Origin: Sporomusa malonica
GTDB lineage: Bacteria > Bacillota > Negativicutes > Sporomusales > Sporomusaceae
Length of the DNA stretch: 64,000 bases
Direction: 5' to 3'
Assembly: GCF_900176355.1 (NCBI RefSeq)
Contig: NZ_FWXI01000021.1
Location: 28,670 to 92,669, forward strand
This document shows, piece by piece, positions 1 to 8,250 of this stretch. A program made the translations under genes and the position numbers. How positions within the stretch are numbered: position 1 is the first letter of the stretch; each line of letters opens with the position of its first letter. The notes below the pieces were generated by a model. That model saw only the letters and a list, made by a program, of their open reading frames with translations. It did no database searches and had not been told where the DNA came from.

Positions 1-1110
1 AACCTCAAACTCTGTCCGGGCTCTGAACCACCTTGAGAAGTGATTGTTAGCTGCATGATAGTATAAGCTTTCATCCGGAAGATCCCTGATAATCCGCTCT
101 AAATCTGTTATATCACTGGCCTCGGCGATTATTCTTCCATCTGGATGCCTAAAGACAAAAGAACCAAAGCCGTAGTTTTCAAGAATGAAGGTACGTAAAT
201 CATGCAATAGATTGGGAGAATTTTTATCCAGGAAGTGAACATTGATTTCTTTCGCTTTATCGGCATTGTCGATGTCTTCAGACTGCAATAGAAATGGAAA
301 GTCTGTGATCATTTCTCTCACTCTTTTTGCCAGTTCTATGCCTGCAGCCGAGGTCATTTCTCCATCTTTAGGAAACTTTACATCAGAAATAACGCCGAGT
401 AGGTTATGGCGGTATTGCGTAATAATTGACATAGCTTCTTCAAAGGTCTCTGCAAGCAGTATCTTGGGTCTTAATCGTACCCTAAGAAGCCCATGGCTGG
501 TATTCATGGCATGTGATACCAGGCAGCGGGTCTGGGTTAAAATCTCTGTATATATAATCGGTAGAATTTGCGAATAGTAGATTGGCGAATCATCAACAAG
601 TAGGATAGCTTGGACACCCTGCTTACTATCTGCTTCGACATTCCGCTGATCTTCAATATATTTAATAATAGCCAACAAGATCTTACTGTCCCCAGACCAG
701 TAGAATACTCTATTGATACATGTATTTTTCCTTATTTGGGCGATCATACTGGCTGTCAGCCGGTCATAGGACAACATGACAATCGGTATGCTGGGATATG
801 CATCTTTTAATGATTGCTCGAACTCAAAGGAAGTCATGTCGCTAATGCGGGACATGGTAATAATCAAATGAAATGTTCTTGTCGCAAGCGCTTCCAAGGC
901 CTCCTCCAGGCAGGAAACCCTGTGAATCCGAGGAATAATAGGAATACTCAAGTCTGCAAATTGATTATATATCTGCTCTGACAACTGCCCGTCTTCCTCT
1001 AGCACAAAACCATCGTATGATGTAGACACCAGAAGTATTTCAGTAACCCTGAATTTCATCAAATCATGAACACCTGAGAACCGGGTCTTCAAATCCACAA
1101 ATCGTTTCAT
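1..1110 (-). CDS. N-terminal part of a two-receiver PEP/pyruvate-binding (PPDK-like) protein, runs off the window
   Basis: The frame is open from the ATG at 1110 to the window edge (370 codons), with AAGGAGGG 7 nt upstream. Residues about 20-150 look like a degenerate receiver domain. Residues about 165-300 form a clearer one, with VDDSP near 172 and an ISDVKFP stretch near 238 carrying the likely phospho-aspartate. The tail of the visible part (EASDITDLERII and RWFRARTEFEV) resembles the linker that, in a widespread family, precedes a PPDK-type PEP/pyruvate-binding domain. That domain would lie outside the window, so the full product is an inference. The protein looks cytoplasmic, with no signal peptide or membrane segment. 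It is followed, reading leftward, by nothing visible. Confidence 0.6.
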   Translation of the reverse strand, partial: MKRFVDLKTRFSGVHDLMKFRVTEILLVSTSYDGFVLEEDGQLSEQIYNQFADLSIPIIPRIHRVSCLEEALEALATRTFHLIITMSRISDMTSFEFEQSLKDAYPSIPIVMLSYDRLTASMIAQIRKNTCINRVFYWSGDSKILLAIIKYIEDQRNVEADSKQGVQAILLVDDSPIYYSQILPIIYTEILTQTRCLVSHAMNTSHGLLRVRLRPKILLAETFEEAMSIITQYRHNLLGVISDVKFPKDGEMTSAAGIELAKRVREMITDFPFLLQSEDIDNADKAKEINVHFLDKNSPNLLHDLRTFILENYGFGSFVFRHPDGRIIAEASDITDLERIIRDLPDESLYYHAANNHFSRWFRARTEFEV

Positions 1111-1142
1111 AAGACTTCCCTCCTTACTGGTTAACCTTAATC

Positions 1143-2099
1143 TCATCGCTCCGGTTTAAAGAGTATCCTTCCCTCAAAAAGACCTGTATCTCGATATTCT
1201 CTTGCCCTAATACTGCCATCTTTGGCCTGGTATACAACATCTTTCACTCCATTTGCTTTAATGGATACTGAAACTAGATTATCAAAGTCTGGAGGAAGAT
1301 GGATTTTTACAGGTGTAAAGCCAAAACGGGAAAAAATACGCGTATTGATACCTAAGTTTTCCCTGCCATCGGCTACCCACTCAATGCCGCCCTCAAAAAT
1401 ACCCTTATCCCTATTTTCTATCGACCAATATCGTCCGTCAGCATCTATATAGGAAACGTTTTTTACTAGCCCATTCTTGCCTTCAGTAAAATCCACACCG
1501 ACTATTTTACTAAAATTCTCAGGCAAACGAATCTCAATAGTTTTCCCTGTAAACCGCGAAAGCGTGCGACCAAAAAAGAATTGCTCCACCTGGTCACCAC
1601 TACCACTAGCCGTCCAGGCAATTCGCCCTTCGAAAGGAGAGAAGTCCTTGTATTCTTGCGACCGGATTTCTCCTTTACTCGTTATATAGGTGATGTCTTT
1701 TGTGCCATTATTTCTGACAGAGACTGATAGCATATTGAAATAGTCATCTGGAAGTTTGATATTGGTTACGCCGCCTGTATACTTAGAAGTATATGTTCTA
1801 CTTGTCGTCCAGCTTTCTGACTCCTTTGAGCCTGGAACCAGCCAATGTATCATCCCCTGGAAGAGTTCATAGTCTTTTATCTCAACAGTGTACATCTCAC
1901 CTTGTACATCTTTGAAGGTAACATTTTTAATCGTTGACCCAAAAGCTCCCCCACTTGTAAAATCGACCCAGATCACTTGCTGAGTCGTTGCGGGAAGCGT
2001 AATTACGTACTCCTCACCAGATATCCGGGATAGGGTTCTAGCACATCCCGCTGTTATGAATAAAACCAATACACAAAAAACTGCGATAAATCGTCTCAT
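1143..2099 (-). CDS. secreted lipoprotein made of four ~70-residue tandem repeats
   Basis: The 318-residue product begins with a lipoprotein signal peptide: a hydrophobic run, then lipobox TAGC with Cys19. The mature part is four consecutive repeats of about 65-72 residues, starting near residues 22, 98, 174 and 250. Each begins with a 'R-T/I-[LFY]-S-R-[FI]-G/TG' segment, has a beta-rich LP motif (ITLPA, IKLPD, IRLPE, IHLPP), and ends with [LF]-[FI]-x-G-x-I followed by W or L. Repeats 1 and 3 share a VDFT motif; repeats 2 and 4 share VSV/VSI plus EY[KR]D. The array therefore looks like a duplicated pair (A-B-A-B). No family is recognised. It is probably an envelope-anchored binding or structural protein. 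It sits 32 nt upstream of the partial gene on the same strand, so the two may be cotranscribed. Confidence 0.75.
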   Translation of the reverse strand: MRRFIAVFCVLVLFITAGCARTLSRISGEEYVITLPATTQQVIWVDFTSGGAFGSTIKNVTFKDVQGEMYTVEIKDYELFQGMIHWLVPGSKESESWTTSRTYTSKYTGGVTNIKLPDDYFNMLSVSVRNNGTKDITYITSKGEIRSQEYKDFSPFEGRIAWTASGSGDQVEQFFFGRTLSRFTGKTIEIRLPENFSKIVGVDFTEGKNGLVKNVSYIDADGRYWSIENRDKGIFEGGIEWVADGRENLGINTRIFSRFGFTPVKIHLPPDFDNLVSVSIKANGVKDVVYQAKDGSIRAREYRDTGLFEGRILFKPER

Positions 2100-2130
2100 G
2101 TGGTTTCTCCTTATATCCCATTAATCTAGA

Positions 2131-2165
2131 GGATCAACGTGCAGCGAATAGCTGTTAGTTGATCC
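2131..2165. other. inverted repeat between msrA and the repeat lipoprotein gene
   Basis: GGATCAAC and GTTGATCC pair perfectly around an inner CAGC/GCTG. There is no long T run on either side, so it may be a weak terminator for msrA or a processing or operator site. Confidence 0.35.
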
Positions 2166-2256
2166 CTTTGCACTCAAAAAATTACGCTTGAGCCCCTTAT
2201 ATATAAACTATCTATGTACATATTTACCAAAAAGCAAATTGTTGCCCCTTTAATAT

Positions 2257-2754
2257 TTACTTACGTTCATCCGGTTTCACTAAATTAAGGTTAACATGAC
2301 AATATCCGCCTGGTGTCTTCTCTAAATACTTCTGATGGTAATCCTCGGCTGGAAAAAAACGTCCAACAGGCTCTACTTCCACTACAATTGGATCATTATA
2401 GCGTGATTGCATTTTTTCAATAAAATCGACGATAACTGCTTTTTCCTCATCTGTTGTGTAGTACAAACCTGTCCGGTACTGTGTACCCCGATCAGGTCCT
2501 TGACGGTTTAGCGTAGTAGGATCAATAATCCGAAAAAAATGTTCCAATATCTGCATTAAAGGTAACACCTTTTCATCATATGTTACTTTGCATACTTCAG
2601 TATATCCTGTCATTCCTGTGCATACCTGCTTATATGTGGGCTGATCAGTAACACCTTGTCCATATCCTACCCTTGTTGCTAATACTCCTTTAAGTTGGCA
2701 GAAATAAGCCTCAACGCCCCAAAAGCAGCCTCCTGCCAGCCATATTTGCTTCAT
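2257..2754 (-). CDS. msrA: peptide methionine-S-sulfoxide reductase MsrA
   Basis: This cytoplasmic repair enzyme reduces methionine-S-sulfoxide in proteins, using thioredoxin as reductant. The family signature GGCFWGVEAYF is at residues 9-19, with the catalytic cysteine in GCFWG. The middle carries the conserved GYTEV, RIIDPTTLNRQGPDRGTQYR and AEDYHQKYL-type motifs. A C-terminal cysteine in GGYCH is a likely resolving residue. The length of about 165 residues is normal for a stand-alone MsrA. The frame could start at TTG 2757, but ATG 2754 sits 9 nt behind AGGAGG and is preferred. No MsrB is fused or adjacent. The gene stands alone, with about 150 nt of non-coding sequence on either side. Confidence 0.95.
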   Translation of the reverse strand: MKQIWLAGGCFWGVEAYFCQLKGVLATRVGYGQGVTDQPTYKQVCTGMTGYTEVCKVTYDEKVLPLMQILEHFFRIIDPTTLNRQGPDRGTQYRTGLYYTTDEEKAVIVDFIEKMQSRYNDPIVVEVEPVGRFFPAEDYHQKYLEKTPGGYCHVNLNLVKPDERK

Positions 2755-2994
2755 CAAAGGACTCCTCCTACTTGAAATAATTACTATTTGATTCTATTAT
2801 ACTATCCTTTTTTCTAAAAAACATTGGCTTAGGAATTTTTCCGGATGAATCTGGACCTATCAATTTATAGAAAAACTGGCTCTTTCAATCTGCCAAGCTA
2901 CGGTGTTTAATAAAGATGACAGCTAAGCTTTTTTAGGGTGACCGGCATCAAATTTAAACACAGTTTACTGTGCACAACTCAAGGAGGGATTTAT

Positions 2995-3639
2995 CTGGAG
3001 ACTAATTACCGTATTGCTTATGACAAGGGTTGGGACGATCTTAAGCAAAAGACTCCCGAAGACATTGCCAGTACTATGGACGTAACCTATCTAAGCGATA
3101 AACAGCAATTCATTGTGCCTTACTTAAACGAGAACTATATTGCCGACTGCATTAAGCAAACCATCCACAAAGAAGCGGATGGCACTGTTCCCGGAATCGG
3201 AGCAGCCATACTTATACTCCACTACCTCACGTTTTTTCAAACAGAGACAGCCCTGGTCAATAAATGGGTTAGCTTAAAAGAAATCCCCAACGGCGGTATG
3301 CTTTTTTATCCGGCCTTCCATAAAGAATCTATTGTCGGTCTGATTAAAGCCTTCGGGCACCAACCATCGCTCCTGCTGGAATGTGCAAAGCAGATAGGCG
3401 GACAGCCGGCACGCTTCGGTGACGCTTCGGCGGTCTTTAAGGTGTTCCCGAAAATTCCGCTCTGTGTGGTCATCTGGGAAGGAGACGAAGAAATCGCAGC
3501 AAACGCCACCGTCTTATTTGATCCGTCCATTGAGCACCTCTTACATATTGAAAGCGTCATCGGTCTTGGAGGTTATCTTGCCAACAAGCTGATTAAGCTG
3601 GCTGCACCGGAAACCCGGCGTGGTCACGAAATTTGGTAA
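2995..3639 (+). CDS. DUF3786-type protein
   Basis: The product resembles DUF3786 proteins of anaerobic bacteria, whose function is unknown; the family often occurs near corrinoid or C1 genes. Visible features are a central GIGAAILILHYL segment, then GGMLFYPAF and a C-terminal part rich in F-P-K-I-P-L and WEGDEE. The start is unusual. The open frame has a GTG at 2938 with no ribosome binding site. A perfect AAGGAGG at 2981-2987 is followed 7 nt later by CTG (2995-2997), directly before the first conserved residues ETNYRIAYDKGW. CTG therefore looks like the real start, giving 214 residues. The gene is monocistronic and ends before a strong terminator at 3709-3739. Confidence 0.7.
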   Translation: METNYRIAYDKGWDDLKQKTPEDIASTMDVTYLSDKQQFIVPYLNENYIADCIKQTIHKEADGTVPGIGAAILILHYLTFFQTETALVNKWVSLKEIPNGGMLFYPAFHKESIVGLIKAFGHQPSLLLECAKQIGGQPARFGDASAVFKVFPKIPLCVVIWEGDEEIAANATVLFDPSIEHLLHIESVIGLGGYLANKLIKLAAPETRRGHEIW

Positions 3640-3708
3640 ACCGTAATTCGAATCAGAGCAAATGGCCTGCGCTATCAACATAGGGGTTCACTTTTGGAGT
3701 GGAAAATC

Positions 3709-3739
3709 AAAAAACGAGCGTTATTGGCGCTCGTTTTTT
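3709..3739 (+). terminator. rho-independent terminator after the DUF3786 gene
   Basis: AAAAAACGAGCG pairs with CGCTCGTTTTTT around a 7-nt loop. Because of the A and T tracts it can act in both directions. Confidence 0.85.
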
Positions 3740-3770
3740 CAGTCTACCAGAATTTATAACGCAATTCTGT

Positions 3771-3843
3771 TGACATAAGAACGACTAAGGCTTCTGCCGG
3801 CGTCCTGGGGGACTTGGCACAAGCCAAGTCTTTTCTTATGTCA
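3771..3843 (-). repeat. diverged, inverted relative of the dispersed intergenic repeat
   Basis: Eleven-base arms TGACATAAGAA/TTCTTATGTCA enclose an inner hairpin GACTTGGC-ACAA-GCCAAGTC. Read on the minus strand, the order AAGAAAA, GGCTTG-x-GCC hairpin, GC-x-GAAGCC, CTTAT matches the repeat copies at 6011, 13776 and 60932. Similarity is partial and was judged by eye. Confidence 0.5.
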
Positions 3844-4100
3844 TTTGGCAGGGTTTATATTGACATTGCATACGACCGGAGCCAAAGTCACCAAAGTATA
3901 TGAATCCCGATCATAAGCATACTAAAAAGGATAGGCATTTTTCACCCACTGGGGATATCCGAGCTTGAAATATGGTTTCTTTTTCTGACTGCCAGTGCCA
4001 TATTGGCGCTTGCCTCGCTAATCATTTTTGAAGTTAGAATCCGCGAATAGCAGTTTTGTGATTCCCTGCAAAAATTAGCTCAACGATAGGAGTTGCCTAA

Positions 4101-4877
4101 ATGAGGACAGGTTTCCCGCAGTCCCCGAAGCAGAGGCGGCCAAAAGCTGCGGCGTCATCAATAGCCACTAACTTCCTGCATTTACGAAACCCGTTTGTAG
4201 TCGCTTGGATGTCAGCCTCTTTTCCCGGCTTTGGCCATATAAGCCTGGGCAATTATGTGATAGGCTTTGTGCTGTTTGGCTGGGAAATGCTGGTCAACAC
4301 CCAGGCAAACCTTAATATTGCCATAATTTACAGCGTTACAGGCCGCTACGAGATGGCAAAGGAGATTGTAAATAATCGATGGCTGCTATTCTATGCTCCA
4401 GTTTGGGTCTTTGCCATCTGGTCGAGTTATCACTTAACAGTTGATCTGAACAAACTCTCCATTTTAGCTGACCGCAATCAGTCCCCGATTGACGCTGCTT
4501 TTATGTCCTTCTTTGAAATCAACGTTCTGGATAAACGCAGCCCCTGGGTCGCTGTATTTTGGACTATGTGTTCACCAGGTCTTGGACATCTTTACACACA
4601 CCGGATACCTACCGGCTTTTTCCTGCTAATTTGGTGGATAGTCATGGCCTATTTCTCCCATTTGCTCCAGGCGGCCCAGTACACCGCTCTGGGGTTATTC
4701 GAACAGGCCACGACCGTCTTAGACCTCGAATGGGTTCTCTATTTGCCCTCGATAATGGGATTTGCCATCTACGATGTATACGTAAACACCGTTGAGTATA
4801 ACCGGCTGTTTGATCGCGAGCAGGCCGATTATCTGACCAGAGAGTATCAAGCCTCGGATTTCAATATGCCTAAGTAG
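4101..4877 (+). CDS. multispanning membrane protein with an internal duplication, function unknown
   Basis: 258 residues with about six hydrophobic segments. Two halves share a related motif, NPFVVAWMSASFPGFGH near residue 31 and SPWVAVFWTMCSPGLGH near residue 147, each followed by a hydrophobic helix. The protein therefore seems to be an internal duplication of a unit with a P-G-[FL]-G-H turn. The N-terminal 25 residues are basic and cytosolic-looking. ATG 4101 follows AGGAG by 9 nt. The gene is followed after 12 nt by 4890-5351 and then by 5348-5911, so the three form an operon of small membrane proteins of a kind common in spore-forming Firmicutes. I know no function. Confidence 0.8.
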   Translation: MRTGFPQSPKQRRPKAAASSIATNFLHLRNPFVVAWMSASFPGFGHISLGNYVIGFVLFGWEMLVNTQANLNIAIIYSVTGRYEMAKEIVNNRWLLFYAPVWVFAIWSSYHLTVDLNKLSILADRNQSPIDAAFMSFFEINVLDKRSPWVAVFWTMCSPGLGHLYTHRIPTGFFLLIWWIVMAYFSHLLQAAQYTALGLFEQATTVLDLEWVLYLPSIMGFAIYDVYVNTVEYNRLFDREQADYLTREYQASDFNMPK

Positions 4878-4889
4878 GGGGACCCATTT

Positions 4890-5351
4890 ATGCACATTGT
4901 AGCGTCGTTCGAACATTCCAATTTCCTGGAGCTTGCCATTAGTGACCTGGAGCAAAAGGGCATCGAGAAAAACAGGATATGCGCCATCCCATTACATAAG
5001 ATGACCAAGGAACGCGCGCTCTTTGACACCCTCCATCAGGCTGACGGACAGAGCATGTTCGATTTGCCTGCCATCTTAGCAACTATTGCAATGACGCTCG
5101 GTGTTGCGTGGGGCTTTATGTGGAAGTGGGGGCCAATCATCTGGGGGCTGTTGTCCTTTGTAGGGGGGCTGGCGCTGGGACTGGCTATCAAGTATCTGCT
5201 CTACAAAAACAGCTTGAAAGAAAGCTTTCGCTGTAATACCGAAGTAGTGCTAATCATCTACTGTAAGCCAGACGAGGTGGAAACGGTAGAAACCGTGCTG
5301 TTTAACCACCTGGCAATCGGTATTGGCAGAAAGCCAAGCGAAGTGCAATGA
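4890..5351 (+). CDS. small membrane protein, function unknown
   Basis: 153 residues. The N-terminal about 60 residues are soluble (HIVASFEHSNFLELAI, suggesting a small alpha/beta domain). Two transmembrane helices span about 62-105 (LPAILATIAMTLG and GLLSFVGGLALGLAIKYLL). The C-terminal 45 residues again form a small ferredoxin-like stretch (EVVLIIYCKPDEVETVETVL). A soluble-TM-TM-soluble plan of this kind is seen in spore-former proteins that bind or sense at the membrane, but no specific function follows. GGGGG is 8 nt before ATG 4890. It is the middle gene of the operon at 4101-5911, and its stop overlaps the next ATG. Confidence 0.75.
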   Translation: MHIVASFEHSNFLELAISDLEQKGIEKNRICAIPLHKMTKERALFDTLHQADGQSMFDLPAILATIAMTLGVAWGFMWKWGPIIWGLLSFVGGLALGLAIKYLLYKNSLKESFRCNTEVVLIIYCKPDEVETVETVLFNHLAIGIGRKPSEVQ

Positions 5352-5911
5352 TGCAAAACTATCCATCTGTCGAACAACTTGCGGAAATGGTGCGGCTATT
5401 AACCCAGGCTCGAATTGAGAACTGGCTGGGGGAGGGTGTTGGCTCTTGGCGATGGTGGGCTCTTGTTGTGCTTATGTTCGTCCCTTGGTTTATTTGGGCC
5501 AAGTTAGTCGACAAGAAGAAACTCCTTGAGTTGGCTTTGTTTGGCATGTTTATAATGGTAAATTCCATTACTCTGGATGAGCTTGGGTTCGAGCTATCTC
5601 TATGGAATTATCCGGTGAATATCTTCCCGATCTTTCCTCGGCTCTCTTCTGCAGACTATACAGTGATGCCAGTAGTCTTTATGCTAACATATCAATACTT
5701 TCCCACCTGGAAGAGTTTCTTCTGGGCGTTAGTTGCGCTTGCCTTCGTTTTTTCCTTCGTGGTCGAGCCAATTATTGGGAAGCTGGGATTTTACGTGCCT
5801 ATTAAATGGCACTATCACTATTCATTCGTCATTTACCTTATTGTGGGACTCTTATCCAGATGGCTGGTGAGGTTTTTTGTGGACATAATGCGCAAACACA
5901 ATGCGAACTAA
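5348..5911 (+). CDS. CBO0543-like integral membrane protein
   Basis: 187 residues with about five transmembrane helices (WWALVVLMFVPWFIWAKL, ELALFGMFIMV, VMPVVFMLTYQYF, FFWALVALAFVFSFVVEPI, FVIYLIVGLLSRWLV). The WNYP, WKSFFWA and WHYHYSF elements match the plan of CBO0543-type proteins common in endospore formers, whose role is unknown. The start overlaps the stop of the previous gene (ATGATG; ATG 5348 or 5351), so translation is probably coupled. No terminator is obvious after the stop. Confidence 0.75.
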   Translation: MMQNYPSVEQLAEMVRLLTQARIENWLGEGVGSWRWWALVVLMFVPWFIWAKLVDKKKLLELALFGMFIMVNSITLDELGFELSLWNYPVNIFPIFPRLSSADYTVMPVVFMLTYQYFPTWKSFFWALVALAFVFSFVVEPIIGKLGFYVPIKWHYHYSFVIYLIVGLLSRWLVRFFVDIMRKHNAN

Positions 5912-5990
5912 CACCTGATAGCAATTACTCGAAATCATATTTTCTATCAGCAATTCCGAGTCTTTGAGCGGGCCTTTTATCCGTCCCATA

Positions 5991-6006
5991 TGTTATAATT
6001 ATAACA
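5991..6006. promoter_or_regulatory. 16-bp perfect palindrome before the MocR gene
   Basis: TGTTATAATTATAACA is a perfect palindrome 130 bp upstream of the MocR start and contains a TATAAT. It could be an operator or part of a promoter. Its length and AT content mean chance is possible. Confidence 0.35.
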
Positions 6007-6010
6007 AGCG

Positions 6011-6100
6011 GTAAAGAAAACACGGCTTGCGCCGAGCCTCTGGCGACAGCGGAAGCCGATGTTGCCCTTATCCAGACGGAAAGTTATACTTTCTAACAGG
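6011..6100 (+). repeat. dispersed intergenic repeat, copy 1
   Basis: About 88 bp, nearly identical to 13776-13862 and partly to 60932-60980. It begins GTAAAGAAAACACGGCTTG, contains a GGCT...AGCC hairpin and ends near AGACGGAAAGTT. It lies between the palindrome at 5991 and the MocR start. The longest open frame of the MocR gene runs through it, which is one reason to prefer the downstream start. Confidence 0.75.
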
Positions 6101-6136
6101 ATTAAACATACTGGCGGATTTTCCAGGAGGTCCATT

Positions 6137-7531
6137 ATGTATTTACTGGATACTAAATATAAAACCCCACTATACCAGCAGCTTTACCAACAGTTGCGTT
6201 CTAAAATTTTGAACGGAGAGCTCAGTGCCCAGACCAAACTTCCCTCCAGCCGCCGGCTCTCTGCCGAACTTCATATCAGCAGAAACACTGTGGATACTGC
6301 CTATCAGCAGCTATTATCCGAAGGCTATATTGTTGGCAAAACTCGCAGTGGCTATTACGTCGAAACAATTCATAATACAAATTTTCCTGACTATGTGGAA
6401 ACTCCTGCTGCAGAGCCTTCTGCCAAACCACTTACGGAAAAGATAAAATACGATTTTCAATATGGTAAACTTAGCCCGCAGACCTTCCCTTTTTCCCACT
6501 GGCAGCGATTAACCAATGAATGTCTGCGCAGAGATAAAGAACAGCTGGTAAACTATAGCCCCTTCATGGGTGAACCAGGGCTGCGCCGGGAAATAGTAAA
6601 ATATCTGCGTGACTATCGTGATGTCAAATGTACAGCCGATCAGCTCTTGATTACCTCAGGCACAAAGCATTGCCTTATTCTTGCCTGTCAGCTCCTCAAA
6701 CCCCTAACTTCGGTCATCGCCATGGAAGATCCCGGTTTCGCAGCCGCACATTTCACTTTCACAAATCAGGGTTTTCAGGTATCGCTTATTCCATTAAACC
6801 ACCATGGTCTTAATGTAAAAGTGCTGCGGGCCTCAACAGCCAAAGCAGTCTATGTAACGCCGTCACATCAATTCCCTACTGGCCGCATTATGCCCATAAC
6901 CAGACGCCTGCGACTTGTGGAATGGGCCTATGAACAGGATTCCTTCATTATCGAGGATGATTATAGCTGCCACCTAAGATATGACGTAAAACCGATACCA
7001 TCCCTGCAGGGGCTAGCCCCCGAAAAAGTAATCTATATGGGGAGCTTTTCAAAGATACTTTCGCCCTCTCTGCGTGTGGCTTATATGGTTCTCCCGAAAG
7101 ATTTGGCACAGCGAATGCAACAAGAGGCAGAAACCCTTGTCTGTCCAGTGCCGCTGCTTATCCAAAAACCATTGGAGCAGTTCCTGCGTGAAGGCCACTT
7201 TGAGAGTCATCTGCGAAAAATGCTCCGTCATTTTAAGAAAAAGCATGATACCCTGCTTCATGCACTGCAGGAGACCTTCGGCGACACAGTCTCTATTTCC
7301 GGCATAAATGCAGGTCTTCATCTCCTGCTGCAGCTAAAACAGCCAGCCTTGGGCAGCAACGACCTAGTGTCCCGGGCTGGCAGATCAGGTATACATATCC
7401 ATGCCAATAATCTGTGGGTGGAATCCGAACCCGGTCAAGCTGCCAGGGTCCTCCTTGGCTTTGGTGCGATAGCACTGGAGGATATTCCCCCAGCGATCAG
7501 CCTGTTGCACAAGGTCTGGCTTGAGTACTAG
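6137..7531 (+). CDS. MocR/PdxR-family transcriptional regulator (GntR HTH plus aminotransferase fold)
   Basis: 464 residues from ATG 6137, which follows AGGAGG by 6 nt. The frame stays open 26 codons further upstream, but that part lies in a repeat. Residues about 1-75 are a GntR winged helix (LYQQLRSKILNGEL, LPSSRRLSAELHISRNTVDTAY). Residues about 100-464 are a fold type I PLP aminotransferase domain, with FMGEPGLRREI, EDDYSCHLRY and the PLP-binding lysine in GSFSKILSPSLR. MocR proteins sense PLP or an amino acid aldimine and often control vitamin B6 or amino-acid genes. No pdxST or transporter target is adjacent, so the target is unknown. Autoregulation through the upstream palindrome is possible. 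Confidence 0.9.
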   Translation: MYLLDTKYKTPLYQQLYQQLRSKILNGELSAQTKLPSSRRLSAELHISRNTVDTAYQQLLSEGYIVGKTRSGYYVETIHNTNFPDYVETPAAEPSAKPLTEKIKYDFQYGKLSPQTFPFSHWQRLTNECLRRDKEQLVNYSPFMGEPGLRREIVKYLRDYRDVKCTADQLLITSGTKHCLILACQLLKPLTSVIAMEDPGFAAAHFTFTNQGFQVSLIPLNHHGLNVKVLRASTAKAVYVTPSHQFPTGRIMPITRRLRLVEWAYEQDSFIIEDDYSCHLRYDVKPIPSLQGLAPEKVIYMGSFSKILSPSLRVAYMVLPKDLAQRMQQEAETLVCPVPLLIQKPLEQFLREGHFESHLRKMLRHFKKKHDTLLHALQETFGDTVSISGINAGLHLLLQLKQPALGSNDLVSRAGRSGIHIHANNLWVESEPGQAARVLLGFGAIALEDIPPAISLLHKVWLEY

Positions 7532-7540
7532 CAAAATAGA

Positions 7541-8107
7541 CTATTCGCTATCACTCTTGATTTCCGTTCTAGGTATTGGCACTTCCCTCGCTGGGATCCG
7601 GCTCAACGCAATATCTAGTGCATCCTTAGCCGTATCTGCGTAGTCAAGTTTAACCCACTTTCGTTCATCAAGATAGGCGCCGTCATAGGCCATACCACGA
7701 ACTCTCGAGGCCCAGCCACCCGAAGCTTCGACAACTACGACAGGCTTACGGTTTAAATATGCCGCAGATAACTCGCCTAGCGTACCATTGCCTCCCGCTA
7801 TCATGATTATTACATCTGAAGAATGCACTAGTATTAGGCTCCGATAGTCAAAACTCAATCCCGTCGTGATCGGGATATCTATATATTCATTTGCTACCTC
7901 TATGGTATCACCTGGGAGTATACCCACGACCAACCCATTTGCTTGTTTCGCTCCACGGGAAACCGCACCCATTACCCCGCTCGTTCCACCAGTAAGCAGA
8001 ATGGCGCCGCGTAACGCAATTTCCTTTCCTATTTCTTCAGCTAGTAGACATGTTTCTGCCGGTATCTCTCCAGACTGTCCAATTACCCCAATTCGTATCA
8101 TAAGCAT
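7541..8107 (-). CDS. TIGR00725/LOG-like nucleotide-binding protein
   Basis: The product belongs to the LOG/lysine-decarboxylase-like Rossmann family. It shows GVIGQSGEIP at the start, then LLTGGTSGVMGAVSRGAK, a GILPGD turn and the family core GGNGTLGELSAAYLNRKPVVVV. Relatives act as cytokinin-riboside monophosphate phosphoribohydrolases or are uncharacterised; the PGGxGTxxE motif is here A-GG-N-GTLGE. The open frame extends to 8200, but AAAGGA precedes ATG 8107 by 5 nt; ATG 8101 is an alternative. That gives 188 residues, as usual for the family. It ends 9 nt from the convergent MocR stop. The cellular role is unknown. Confidence 0.75.
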   Translation of the reverse strand: MLMIRIGVIGQSGEIPAETCLLAEEIGKEIALRGAILLTGGTSGVMGAVSRGAKQANGLVVGILPGDTIEVANEYIDIPITTGLSFDYRSLILVHSSDVIIMIAGGNGTLGELSAAYLNRKPVVVVEASGGWASRVRGMAYDGAYLDERKWVKLDYADTAKDALDIALSRIPAREVPIPRTEIKSDSE

Positions 8108-8208
8108 CCCTATCCTTTCAGCTGTATATTGCTCCTTTGAAATAGACTTTATTAATGGTAAAGAGCATTCATATAGGTAATACTCCCTAATACTGTCCAA
8201 TAACTGAC

Positions 8209-8237
8209 CAAACCCAGCATTTAGGATGCTGGGTTTG
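8209..8237. terminator. hairpin after the chemoreceptor gene
   Basis: CAAACCCAGCAT and ATGCTGGGTTTG form a 12-bp stem with a 5-nt loop just beyond the chemoreceptor stop. No long T tract follows on either strand. Confidence 0.6.
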
Positions 8238-8250
8238 CTTAATACCTAAA

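Larger units (their letters stand above)
3640..4100. other. 461-bp intergenic region with terminator, diverged repeat element and a possible tiny ORF
   Basis: It holds the terminator at 3709-3739 and the inverted, diverged repeat copy at 3771-3843. It also has a 37-codon open frame (about 3937-4050) that would encode one hydrophobic helix ending EVRIRE. That frame has no ATG, GTG or TTG; GGATAGG precedes an ATT codon. I do not call it a gene. Confidence 0.4.

Noticed and set aside
3937..4050. 37-codon hydrophobic frame
   Set aside because: It has no ATG, GTG or TTG; a single hydrophobic helix can arise by chance.
6011..6100. Repeat read as a c-di-GMP riboswitch
   Set aside because: GCAAACC and GACGCAAAGC core elements are missing, and copies occur in orientations unrelated to the genes.
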